This document shows, in pieces, positions 10,867 to 21,912 of a DNA stretch of 64,000 nt; positions within the stretch are counted from its first letter, which is position 1; every line of letters starts with the position of its first letter. A program made the translations under genes and the position numbers. Source of the stretch: Myrica gale (Eukaryota; Streptophyta; Magnoliopsida; Fagales; Myricaceae). Location of the stretch: positions 14,722,068 through 14,786,067 of the forward strand of contig OZ005617.1 of the NCBI GenBank assembly GCA_963930655.1. Reading direction: 5' to 3'. A model generated the notes under the pieces. The model was not told where the DNA came from, did no database searches, and was given only the letters and a program-made list of their open reading frames with translations.

Positions 10867-11382
10867 ATGGCTGAGAGACACATTAGGAAACTTACGAAGG
10901 TGATCATGGTGATGGTGATCCTCATTCTGGTTATTGAAGTTCAAGCTAATCATGACGACCAGCTTGCTCCTACTTCCTTCAGTCCTTCACTTCCTACCAG
11001 TTTGTTTTTTGATCATTTCTCCGAATTTGATGAAAATCAGGGAACATTTAGTTCTTGCATCGTAGAAGGATTTGAAAATTGCAAGCGAAAAAGAGAGGAA
11101 GAACGAAAAAAAGAGCTGCCAAAAGGGGAGTGGGCCGAGTGGCATAGCTTTTTAATTGACTTCCACTTCGACGGCTGTATTATTAAGATACTTGTCCACT
11201 ACATCAGTGACCATAGCAGATTTGAGAATGACCCAAAGTTTCGTGACATGCTAAAGCAGATCCATTTTTGCTACGAAGAACATGGTGAAAATCATAATCA
11301 TCATCTTGTTGCATGTATACTAAAATATTATGAAGAGCATTTCAAGAAGGACTCGGATATCATTTATAAGCAGAATCCATGA
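10867..11382 (+). CDS. Small secreted cysteine-containing protein, unknown function
   Basis: A single-exon frame of 171 residues. The first ~27 residues are a clear signal peptide: basic start MAERHIRKLTK, hydrophobic VIMVMVILILVIEV, and a plausible cleavage after QA. The mature part is hydrophilic, with a charged stretch KRKREEERKKE near residue 75 and five cysteines (near 59, 69, 100, 137 and 153) spread over two amphipathic halves, then a His-rich spot (GENHNHHLVAC). The ATG follows a TATA-like box by 85 bp. Its cysteine spacing vaguely recalls plant secreted prolamin-like or ECA1-type families, but I do not recognise it and assign no function. The nearest neighbours are repeats. Confidence 0.65.
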   Translation: MAERHIRKLTKVIMVMVILILVIEVQANHDDQLAPTSFSPSLPTSLFFDHFSEFDENQGTFSSCIVEGFENCKRKREEERKKELPKGEWAEWHSFLIDFHFDGCIIKILVHYISDHSRFENDPKFRDMLKQIHFCYEEHGENHNHHLVACILKYYEEHFKKDSDIIYKQNP

Positions 11383-12075
11383 GCTACTGCTTCAAATGTG
11401 GTAAATAGTTCTGACATATACTCTCTCTCTCTCTTTCCATTTATTGTCGGATATGTCACACGTGGATGACAAACACATCCATATGCAATAGGAACTCATG
11501 AATCTTTCTCATTATTAATTACAAACCAATTATAATGTTCAACTTTACTTTTTTTTTTCTCACAAAATATCAAGGGTAAATTGTTTAATTGAGTTGATCT
11601 AGTACTCGGTGATAAATATTGTCTAAAGTGGCAAAAATAAACTGAAGGATAACAAATATAGTATTATTATAACAAGTCAATAGGCGCTAGCCACATCTGC
11701 GTTTTGACTTCAAAATGACTAGTCAAGTTGCTCTTGAAGCCCACATCATTATAAGTTCCAAGGTCCAGTTCAACCTTATAAGGTCTTAATGTACGACTTT
11801 GCCCTTATATAATTCATCTTTCGTTCCTTCTTGATGGGGCGGCCCATTAAGCCTACATTAGCGGTTATTAGGGCTGGCTCTAACACCATCTTTAATGAGC
11901 CAATGGAGAGCTACCTAAATTTGATTTTTGACTTCAAAAAGATTAGTCAAGGTTGCTCTTAAGACTTTTTAGAATCATTTAAGGTCTAGTTCAACATCGT
12001 AAAGTCTCAATGAGAGACTTGACACTTGTAAAACTAATCTCTCATTTCGTTCTCTTATCTTACTCCATGTTGAAA
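11383..12075. repeat. Spacer with a diverged ~140-bp direct repeat
   Basis: After a short CT repeat (about 11421-11437), two diverged direct copies occur at about 11700-11835 and 11928-12060. They share TTGACTTCAAAA, TAGTCAAG-TTGCTCTT, GGTC(C/T)AGTTCAAC and TTTCGTTC. The segment between has CTCTAACACCATCTTTAATG. I see no gene. Confidence 0.45.
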
Positions 12076-12990
12076 AATCATGTTTAGACCCTATTAACAC
12101 ATAGAGGGAGGGTGAATAGATATTTCCCCTCTACTTATAAATCAGTAAAAAATTTAGAACAAGTCCTAAAATTGTTCAGTCTAGATCTTAAATAAATATT
12201 AACTCAATCAACAAAATAAGTAGTAGAACACTAATTCAAATACCGATCACACAAGAGAAGACAAGGGACAAGGTTTGTTGAAGAAATGGAAAAACTTTGA
12301 ACTACCTTTCAAAGGGAAAACCACTCTGAGCTAACAGCCACTAGAAATCCACTAAGAAGTAAAACCTTACAACAATGATTCAGACACGGGCAACGTTCAG
12401 TTGCGCTTGACTCTGACTATCCCGATACAATAATCTAAGTAATTCAACTTAGACCCGTTCCCTGCGGTTAACCCTCATCCATCTGAGAGTTTTCTTATAA
12501 ATTCTTCAAGAACGACTTTGTTCTTCAACACCGGAAAATTCGGCATCCAAACTCCTTCAGCACTCTGAAGATTTCACACATGAATGTTGGTTACGATGGT
12601 GATTGGATTTCTAAAACTAGAGAAAATCTGAATTGTTTATGGGGAGAGATAGAGATCTCTAAAGGATTTTGTCTCTCAAGTGAGGCTTGAACAAAGCGTG
12701 GAATGACATCTCTTAGGTTTCTTGGATGACCTTCCAAAGTATTTATAGAGTGAGTTGAGTTTCAAGTCAATTTAGATTTAGAAAAGAGAGAATTTTTTCA
12801 AAATCGAATTTTTGAAATTTTCTCAGAGACTTTGCGTGCGTTAGTCAACTCCTTGTTTTTAGCTCTTCATCTTAATGATGTCCTTATCTGTTTAAACTTT
12901 GAAAGACTCATTAATCTTTTGAACACTTTGACCAAAATTAAAATACAACTTAATTTAAACTTAAAATTTGACACGAAATTACCCCAACGT
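12076..12990. repeat. Repeat-like segment, possibly an old LTR-type relic
   Basis: It opens with a GGGAGGGTGAATAG motif often seen at the edges of plant dispersed repeats and has no coding capacity that I can support. Ends and family could not be fixed. An old, broken LTR-type or TRIM-like copy is one reading. Confidence 0.25.
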
Positions 12991-13969
12991 TCAAACACTA
13001 ACACGTGTTATTGGAGATATCATAATTATACATTTCTTCCACAATTGCTCCGTACCAGCTAGCACATTTAATTTACAGGATATATATTTTCTTACAAATG
13101 TACATTTCTTCTGCAATTGGTTTGTTCTCGAGGAAATTGTCAATGATGTAGACTCGACTATATATCTGCACAACTGCCAACAACTGCGATTTTATCCTAA
13201 TTCATGAGATCCGTAAAAAGTACATTTCTCTTAATTATATATTCTTCTGCTATCATTTTTCCATGTTCTCTGAATCTCTAATTAAGGGATAAAAATGGGT
13301 TAAATACGATGCTAATGAAAAGGGTCAAATTATTTTGTGTAAGTGTCAAAGTTTACAAGAAAATTATGAAAAGGACTTGTGATTAATGAAAGTTGCATTT
13401 TGGGTTTAAAAATAGTAAAATAACCCATTATCTTCTTGTTTTCTAGATATTCCGCTTTATTTTTTTTACCCTTACAGCATGCTATTGTTTCAGATTCAAG
13501 AAGGCTTCTCATGACATGGAGAGATCGAGAATGTACTTGCCTTTTTTTTTTTAATTATGGACTTGCTTGATAGCACTGTTTACCGAATAAAATCACTATT
13601 CTGGGATACTGTATTAAATGATTTGCTGCAGTTGTATGTTTTTACTTCTAAACTATGTACTTGATTTGAAAACATTGGAGCAGTCCACTGTCCCTGTTAT
13701 ATATGTCTGTACTATATTTTTTTATCTATAGCCAGCTACTATTCCCTTTCCAGGGGCAGGCATACTATAGCTCACTATCCGTTAGACTTTATGTTTTTTT
13801 TTTAAATGCAACCTACTACACTTTGCCGAGAAAAAAAAAAACTTTGTTGAATGGGTATTAAATTTCTGCCCGAGTTCACATGGTGGACGCATATATGTTC
13901 ATCTTGTTTTTCATTGGAATATCCCACAAACCTTCTGAATAATGTTGGAGCTTGTTTTTAAACAGGGAC
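12991..13969. other. AT-rich spacer
   Basis: No coding, RNA gene or definable repeat was seen. Confidence 0.4.
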
Positions 13970-15272
13970 CACTACAACAAAATGAGTTTTGGGTGTCAAA
14001 AGTTTTTGTCACCTAAAGTTAAAAATTTGTCAGCAAAAGTTATTGGTGTCAAAAAAATGTTGACACCCAGTTTGAGAGGAGAAGCATGTCACCTTTGTTT
14101 TTGGATGACAATTTGTCAGGTTCCTCAGGAGATAGCGTCCGAACGCCAACACAGACGGTTCGAATGGTTTTCATTTTGTGTGACATTTATAAATACGTCA
14201 CAGATTCCTTGTTTTTTTTCTCTTCATATATCTCGTGCGAACGTCAATGTATTACATGAAAAAATCAATTTCGCCATGGAAACCAGTGCAAACGTCTCTA
14301 ATATAGGTTCACACGGAGTGAATTTCTTTGTCAAAATGTAAATTTTGTAAGCAGATTCATCGTCCGTACACTAATAAACAACGTGCGAATGCTTATTATT
14401 TTTATCTTAAGTAAAAATAAATTGTCACGAATATAATGTACAAACGGCTCTAGGACGTGCAGACATTGGTTAAATAAGGATATGAGGATGGTGGAGTTGA
14501 GTTCGAATATTATCCAATGGTAATCAATGCGGACGTTTATTTATTGCGTGCGGACGAGTAACATATCAGCGGACGTCCGGACTTTATTAATGCATCCGGA
14601 CCGCTCTAAATTATAATACGAAATCTTCGAATTTAATTTATTTAATTATGCATTTAATATGAAAATACTACACTAAATATACAATAAAATTAATAATGAT
14701 CTACAAATATCTAACCGACATAATAGTAAATAAAACACATAATCAAAATCAAGTGCATAATATAAAATATCAAACATAGAAATATCAAACGAAAAACATA
14801 ACTATAAAATCTAGTACAAGCTCGAGACTAACAAAGCATAAGTTAATAAAGAAAATACATAAACCAGAGACTAGTCTGAATCACGATGACGAGCTGGCTC
14901 GTCGAGATCTTGTCTGATGGCGTAACGAACATGCTCCAACAACTCCTCCATAATATCCACATGTTTGATGAGTGTCCGGAGCTATACTGGAACAGTACAG
15001 AGTGACTGGTGCAACTGGGACACGTGTTCTCTCTCCGAAATCAGTTCCATCTGCATAGCATTCAGCTCCTCCCTCAGACCCCTCTCCTTTAGAGCAAAAT
15101 TAGTCTCCAGAGTGGTCAAGCGGGTATGGAGATCCAGGTACAATATATGCATCAGCTCCACTATCGTCCGCATACTCTCCTTCAGCTCCACTACCATATC
15201 GTCTGCCCAAGCTTGTCGCTCAATCTGTGCCCCATCCTTGGGGATACTTTTTCCATAGCGATCCATGGCCAA
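13970..15272 (-). mobile_element. CACTA-element terminus and coiled-coil ORF remnant
   Basis: CACTACAACAAAA at 13970-13982 matches the conserved terminus of plant CACTA (En/Spm) elements. It is followed by short inverted GGTGTCAAAA/TTTTTGTCACC-type motifs. On the minus strand, 14876-15272 encodes a coiled-coil-rich peptide starting MAMDRYGKSIPKDGAQ, broken by one in-frame stop. It resembles the C-terminal coiled coil of the Ptta/En/Spm second protein, though that match is from general appearance. With the gene on the minus strand, 13970 would be the element's 3' end. The opposite terminus was not found, so this is a fragment or a disrupted copy. Confidence 0.5.
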
Positions 15273-15544
15273 CCTAACAAAAACTATTCAAACATCAACA
15301 AAAACTGAACAATGACCATATCAACAATTACATACATTACAGATAGTCTAATCCCAAACTATCCACAACTTTCTACAATTCAGGAATTAACTAAACAAAT
15401 ATTAACTAAACTTCACGCAAAACCGTTCGAACGGATTAACAGCTGTTCGCACTTTAAAAAAACAAAAAGATGTTGTTTCGTGAAGAACCGTCCACACACC
15501 CTGCACGCTGTCCAAACAGTTTGAATTGCCTAAACACCGTTTGG

Positions 15545-16130
15545 CAGGGGCGGAGGGAAGGGGGGGCGAAGGGTATCGGCCAATACCTTTCACCCCCCCA
15601 AAAAAAATTTACTTGCAATTTACTTATTATTTTTTTTAAATAAGTTGGTCTGGGCCGACACCCATCAGGCTCAGGCCCAGGCCAACTACAACCATATTTT
15701 CTACATAAAGCCTGGGCCCGATCCCCTTGGCCCAGGCCTTTTTATTTTTTTTAAACAACATTTCACCCTCTAAAAAAAACAAAAACAGAAACGAGGACGT
15801 TCCACTCCCTCCCCCTTTCCTCCTCTCCACCTCCTTTCTCTTTTCTGCATCTGAAGACTCCGGCCTTAGCCTTTCTCACCTCTCACTCTCATCTCCCTCA
15901 GCCACCGCCGCACTCATCTATTAAGAATGAAACCATTTTGCAACATTTTCAGAAAATGCAGATACGTAGGATCCAATTGTCACCTCTCAGTAGCAGTACA
16001 TAGTATGATACATGTATTTCATTTTTTTAATGTTTTTCATCTTTAATTTTCGTTATTGTAATTCTAAGACAATTTTTGTATTATGAAGGAAATTATTTTT
16101 TGTTATTTCGTCTTTATGGTTTCGCCCCTG
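15545..16130. mobile_element. Non-autonomous hAT element (586 bp)
   Basis: The ends read CAGGGGCGGAG (15545) and TTTCGCCCCTG (to 16130), the Tip100-like CAGGGGCG terminal signature. Flanking 8-mers CCGTTTGG (15537-15544) and TCGTTTGG (16131-16138) agree at 7 of 8 positions. The interior has no transposase, only T-rich and CT-rich sequence with a GGCCCAGGCC-containing patch. It has inserted within the CACTA-like region. Confidence 0.75.
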
Positions 16131-17727
16131 TCGTTTGGACGTCTACGGCAAACGTCCAGACTGCGATTGTCGAAGAACAGATCCTTCGACAATCACACGC
16201 CCATAGACCCATTTAAATCCCAAAAACAGCCGCTTTACATCACCATTTTCGCACCCAATCAACACCAAACATGTTTCTAAGCTACCCAAAGCATTAAATA
16301 ATCAACAAATAAGTAAAACAACATATTTTTACTCCAAACCCACAAAAATCATAAAACACCGTACCTTTCAAATTTTACAAATCGCAAAGATGTGTTCCAA
16401 TCCACCAAAAGTTTGAGCAATCTATGCTTGACCCTCCTCCTCAATGATTCAATTGAATTTTCAAGAACAAATCGGAGCTAAGACGAATTGGAGAGGATTT
16501 TGGGTGTTTTGGGAGACTTGCCGAATGAACACCAGTTTCTGGGATTCAACCTCGTAGTTGCTCGAAAAACACGTCCGGACGATAACAATTTCGTAGCCAT
16601 CCAAAATTTAACTCATTCAAGATTCATCCAATAAGATAAGCACAGGATTAGCTTCCAATTCTATATAAAAGAATAAAAGTAATATTAAATACACAAAAAT
16701 AGGAAACCAATTCAATAAATGAATTGAATTTCAAAGAACATTATTACCTAAGTCCAGTCTAAAGCTCTCAAAGTCATCAACCGCTTCTAAGACACGTTGA
16801 GCAGGGCTAATGGGTGTTGATCTTAGCCAATTCTAAGCACATATGAGAGCATCAACTGTTTTTGGAGCCATTTGTCAGCAACTATATATAGCAAATCAAA
16901 TCAAACATATTTTTCAGCAACTATATATAACAAATTAAATCAATAAACCAACTATATATTTTTCAGCAACTATAAACATATTTTACATTCTTCTCTATAT
17001 TGTTTACAACATTACATAGCCAAATCAAATCAATATTTTTCTGATATAATATCTTTGTATAGTATAAAATCAGAAATATAAACCAATTCATAAGAAACCA
17101 ATTCATAAGCCAACAAGATATATATATATATATATATAGCAAATCAGCAAGCCAACAACCAATAAACCAATAAACCAATTCAGCAACCTAATCTCCAATC
17201 TCCAAGACAATCCAATCTTTAACACAACAGAACCCAATAAGCCAATTCAGCAAGCCTTGACCTCCAATCTCCATATAATTATATTCATTAATAATTTCTA
17301 AAATACCAAAATATACACTGACCTGAGCAACGATGAACAACAAGGCAGCAATGCAACAACCAACACTCCAACAGCAACACACTTCACACAATATCGACAC
17401 TAACTTCAGTAACTTGCTTCTGCAATGTCCATCAACATGGCACCGGACAAGTTTGATCAATAGTTTATCAAGAATTTCAAAGTCTAAAAAAAAACTAGCT
17501 ATCATACGACATAGAAGTATTACTAAAACAAAACAGATGCGTTGAACTGGGTGCAATACAAATCATTCAGGGCCCAAAGTGAGCAATGGAAACAATAAGC
17601 CTAAACAAATATGCGTAGATCACCAACTTAGGTCTTAAATCAGGGAGGGATGTGTTGCAGAAATGCAAATCAGATATATATCACTACCAAGTACCAACGT
17701 CATCTGGCATTAATGCTTCCTAACTAG

Positions 17728-17730
<3 letters not shown>
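16131..17730. other. Repeat-derived spacer, probably continuation of the CACTA-like region
   Basis: No supported gene. GTCCGGACG-type motifs at 16570, also seen near 14570, suggest the same element family on both sides of the inserted hAT. The stretch 16860-17180 is AT-rich with TA repeats and repeated CCAATTCA-like words. Confidence 0.35.
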
Positions 17731-17766
<36 letters not shown>

Positions 17767-17770
17767 GGAA
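17731..17770. repeat. (GA)n microsatellite
   Basis: About 13 uninterrupted GA dinucleotides followed by an imperfect AGAGAGGGAAAGAG tail. Confidence 0.8.
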
Positions 17771-18049
17771 AGAGTAGCTTACATGGCAATATGGGCACTC
17801 TACTAAGGAGTTGTCGACTGTGACTATCTAAGGAGCGAGAGGCTGCGAAATTGCAAGGAGACCGGCGACAGGTGACAGCAATGAGAACTGGCGAGTGGCA
17901 GCGGCTAAGGGGGGGACGGCGGCGACAACTTAAGTGTTAGGGTTAGGTTGTTTTTCGAAGGGGGCTTGGGAGAGTGAAATTGAAAATGAGGAGGGGGGCT
18001 GAAATACAAAGAAGGGAGAAGGGGGAAGTTAAACGCGCGTTTAACTAAA

Positions 18050-18240
18050 GCTAGCATTTGGGTCGGGTCGGTGGAAATCGGATTTATATCCGGATATCCG
18101 ACTCCGACCTGAATACACGTTTTTTCTATTGAAATTATTCGACTCCGAATCCGGATCCGTCTCCACCCGACTCGGTCGGGTCGAGGTGGGTCGGATCCGG
18201 GTCGGAGAGTCGGATCGGTCGATTTTTGAACAACCCTATC
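18050..18240. repeat. GGGTCGG/CCGAC-rich transposon-end-like repeat
   Basis: Dense GGGTCGG, CCGACTC and CGGATCC words in both orientations end at TTGAACAACCCTA (to about 18238). Such motif-dense patches are typical of hAT subterminal regions. Matching inverted ends and a target duplication were not found, so this is a fragment call. Confidence 0.4.
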
Positions 18241-18328
18241 AGTCAGCTCTTATCGTCTACCTCTACCTGCATGAGCGGCACTCAGCACTCAGCGTGTCTG
18301 CACCATCGATTTTGAAAGTGTTGTCTTG

Positions 18329-18577
18329 TTAATCGACCCAAGTGGAACCGCCTTCGGCTCGTCGACACCCTCGGGTACCAGCATGGCGTGCAGGAACTGA
18401 GTTAGAAGAATATCGTAGGGCAACGAAATCTGAGCATCGGTCTTTCAGGGCCTCAACATGGATGGCCTGGTTGACGTATGATGTCATATCTACATGAAAC
18501 CCTCGTACAAATACCGGCGAGAATGTGATCTGCACGTTTCGGACGGTCACCTCAATACTAGGCTCCTCAAGGTCCAT
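18329..18577 (-). pseudogene. Short transposon-protein-like fragment
   Basis: An 82-residue minus-strand frame contains SPVFVRGFHVDMTSYVNQAI. This looks like the VRG..V.....IN motif of the putative plant transposon protein family common in plant repeats. There is no start context or neighbouring exon, and the resemblance is weak. Confidence 0.25.
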
Positions 18578-18753
18578 CGCCCGAAGTATAGAAGCATAGA
18601 ACTCTTGGACTAGGTTCTTGTGCCCAAATTTTGTCCTACTTTTATATTTGCTTAATGAAAATTTTGGAATATAGAAAATTTTGAAAATATTTCAATTGGT
18701 AAACATGACCATCCATCTTCCTCGAACTATCAAATTTATCATTGTGTGCTCTT

Positions 18754-19634
18754 TTTTTCTAGGCAACAAGACAATATATTAAAATCCGAGAACAGTACAG
18801 CCAATACAAAACACAAAATCGACGTGAAGGCTAGCAGAAAACCTAAACGGACCAGAAGGCCCTACAATAAACCGGAACCAAAGGTCCGGTAGCCAAACCG
18901 GACAACACAGCCGGTACAAACAGCCAACATAAACAACCAAAACGAACACCAACCAAGACAAACAGACGCCAACACAAACAACCAACATAAACAACCAAGA
19001 CAAACAGGCCACAAAGGCCAACACACAAGACACAACCAGATCGGTCACAGAGACCGGAACCCAACACAACCACCGCCCGAAGCGGTGGCGGCTTCCGCTA
19101 GAGGATTGACGAGCGTGGCGCCGAACCGACTCCAACCAGACAGACTTCATGCAATGACAGGCTGCACCATGAGGAAGAGGAGAGAGAGCTCCACAAGGGC
19201 GGTATCCAGAGGGGCCAGGAACCAAAACCACCGAACGCAGAGGTAGCACACGCGCTCACGCTCCGTCCGGATGCAACATCTCGGGGCCGGATCTGATCGC
19301 CGGAGAGAGCAGTCCACCACCAGGGACACCGTGAGCACAAAAAACAACCGGAAAAACCGGGATCTGACAGCAAACCATGATGCACAATCAAAACCGGAGA
19401 AACTCCGGCCACCAACAGAGTGACCGGAGAGGAGGGAAGGGAGGGGGAGGAGCCGGAGCTCCTCTCCCAGCCACAACAGCAAAAGGGAAGGGGGTGTTTG
19501 CAGAAGAGGGGGAGGGGAGTCTAGAGAGAGGGAGGAGTCTCTCTCTCTAGACGAACGGGATCCAATTACTTGGACCGCTTACTTTACTTTTCTCCACTTA
19601 ATGTTGTTGTATAGTTGAATTTCAAGCATGGGTA
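18754..19634 (-). mobile_element. Non-autonomous LINE-like retroposon with 18-bp target duplication
   Basis: An 881-bp insertion is flanked by identical 18-bp direct repeats TTATCATTGTGTGCTCTT at 18736-18753 and 19635-19652. On the minus strand it ends in ...AATATATTGTCTTGTTGCCT plus a short A-run, as plant L1 3' ends do. Its 5' half is GC-rich with AGAGAG tracts. Minus-strand frames of 156 and 111 residues occur, but they are Val/Leu/Cys-rich, low in complexity, and show no reverse transcriptase or endonuclease motif. It therefore looks like a non-autonomous derivative mobilised by an L1-type machinery. Confidence 0.75.
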
Positions 19635-19652
19635 TTATCATTGTGTGCTCTT

Positions 19653-20002
19653 AAAATCATGATACATGTGTGATAGTACACCAATTTATGGAATATTCAA
19701 AATGTTTTTTTTTCTCCCGAACGCTCACATCCTGCTATCCATCTGGATTAAACCATCAAACCATTCATTATCAAAACAAATTAGTAGTGTTTTTAAGTTA
19801 AAAGCACGGAGACACGTGCGGACCCGATCACCGTTCGTGAGGAGGCCCCACGAAAGACGCAGAGAATGGCGGGAAAACGAGTGCCCTGTCGGAGGGAAAT
19901 TATATTCGCGTTTTTTAATTTTTGAGGAGAAGATTCTTCGTATCAAAATCCCATACCTTAACACTCTCTGTCTTTTTCAATCTTCGGAGAAGAGAAAGAA
20001 GG
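19653..20002 (+). promoter_or_regulatory. POLD3 upstream region
   Basis: These 350 bp between the retroposon's right target duplication and the POLD3 ATG must hold the promoter and leader. GGCGGGAA at 19868-19875 resembles the E2F site (TTTSSCGC-type, reverse strand) found upstream of replication genes. That reading is an inference from a single motif. Confidence 0.35.
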
Positions 20003-21880
20003 ATGGCAGGAATCGAAACCCTAGGCATACTGGAAGAGATTCAATCCCTTGTCTCCGACAAACTTCAAGTGGTATCTCTCTCTCGGTCTAGATTCGTAAT
20101 ACTCTTTGCCGAAGCCACTACGATTTTCTGAAATCTTTCTTCAATTTTATACAACATATCAATTATTTTGGCTATAGTGCTAATTTCCCGAGGATGGTTA
20201 AACTCTCTTTCTCTCTCTTGACCCCTGCTTAATTTTCTGAGAGTGTTGAATTCGCCTCTTTTGGTGCAAAACGGCTGTTTTTCGTGTGTGCAGTTTTCTC
20301 GTTTTTTGCTTAAATACATATCAGCGTCCACCCAGACCCCTTTTCTTATACGTCAAACAAGTTATAGAAAGACGGCCGAAGTGAAGCTATTCGACAAATT
20401 AGTGTTAGCAACGTGAATTTAAAGCTCCATGGGAACCCCAAATTTGGTTGTCTTGTCAAATAGACATTTGGAAAATTGCAAACGCTAAATAAATGGGGAT
20501 GAGGAACTCAATTTTATGGCATCTCTTTTTGGTAGAGTAGGTGTGTAAATTGAGTTAACGTCAACAGTACAAATGGCAATTGATTCCTGCTATATAAGCA
20601 ATCCCGTGTAGTAAGAAAGTGTGAAGCATTGACTGCGATCATACCTATATCAGGTGAGACTTGCAAGTGTGTCTAATCAGAAATGATTCAAGCATGTTTG
20701 ATGATCTACCTTGAGCTTGTTCTTAATCTTGATCGGTGGTGTTTGCATGCCAAATATTTGGTCATCCCAAAATTTTGGCCAAATAAAATAGTCTCTCTCC
20801 CATTCAAATCATCTCTTTCTATTACAATAAATATAAAAAAAAATCACTCAAATTATCTCTCTCCTCACTTTTTTACCGACTCATAAACTAAATCCATTTT
20901 TTCACCAACCCCTATAAGCCCAAATGGTCAAAATTTTGGCATGCAAAAACCACTCTCAGGCTTTACTATTGGCTCTAAGTTCAGCCTGATTGGACTTATA
21001 AGCATAGGTGACGTGGTCGTCAGAAAACCAGATGCTTGTATTAGTGTATACCTCTCTAAACTTTATGTACTTCTAGAGTCCATGTAAAAGACCCCTGGTT
21101 TCTGAGTCCTTATCCTTGTTCCACTGCTCTTATATAGATGTTGTGGGCATACCTTACTTAAAATGCATGATCGTATTCCTTTCATAGCCTACCTTATCAG
21201 TTGCTAATCTGCATGGAGAGCTTGTAAGCTCAAGACGCTGTCTGAGTTCGACATCGGATATGCTATTGTCGATTTTTCACTAAGCAGCATTTTCTTCCAG
21301 GTTTCCTACAAGTGGCTGAGTCGCAATTATTTAGTGTCATCAAATGCTGCGAAGAGGTAGGAATCTTCCTCATTACGTATGTGTTTGTGCACTTGCATTT
21401 TGCATAATTTTTCATTTTACAAGTAGCTGACTGTATTTATGACAGGTTGCTTCAGGAGTTTGTTGAAAAACATGGAAGTGGATTGGAAGTGGTATATACT
21501 TTGTCTGGCTGGTTGAAAGGTGGTCCTCCAAATTACCATATAAGGCTTGTTTCTGGCCCTAAACTTGCAGGTAAGATTTCATTCCATGGTTGTGCTTCTA
21601 ACGACATATTGCAATCAATTCAATAAGAGAGAAGATGGAGGGGGCAAGGAATCTATAGAAAGAAGACCATGTTCGTAACTCAGAAAAGTCTTTCTTACTA
21701 TTTATATAAGGTGATGAATTAATCCTTTTCTTCTCACTTATGCTTTATTTTATCATTTGGTTTCTTAATCCAGGGCCCTGTTGTTGCTCCAACTATTCCC
21801 ATCCCCCCCCACCCAACTGGGGGGGGGGGGCTTTTGAGAACATTTGGAGTGTGCATGCCTACATGATGCATACCATTGTG

Positions 21881-21912
<32 letters not shown>

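Noticed and set aside
12076-12990. Definite LTR retrotransposon
   Set aside because: Only one motif and the repeat-like feel support it. No paired ends or coding domains were seen, so it is kept as a low-confidence repeat.
18779-19482. Membrane protein genes on the minus strand (Val/Leu/Cys-rich frames)
   Set aside because: They overlap in different frames inside a retroposon with target duplications. The hydrophobicity comes from GT-rich low-complexity sequence.
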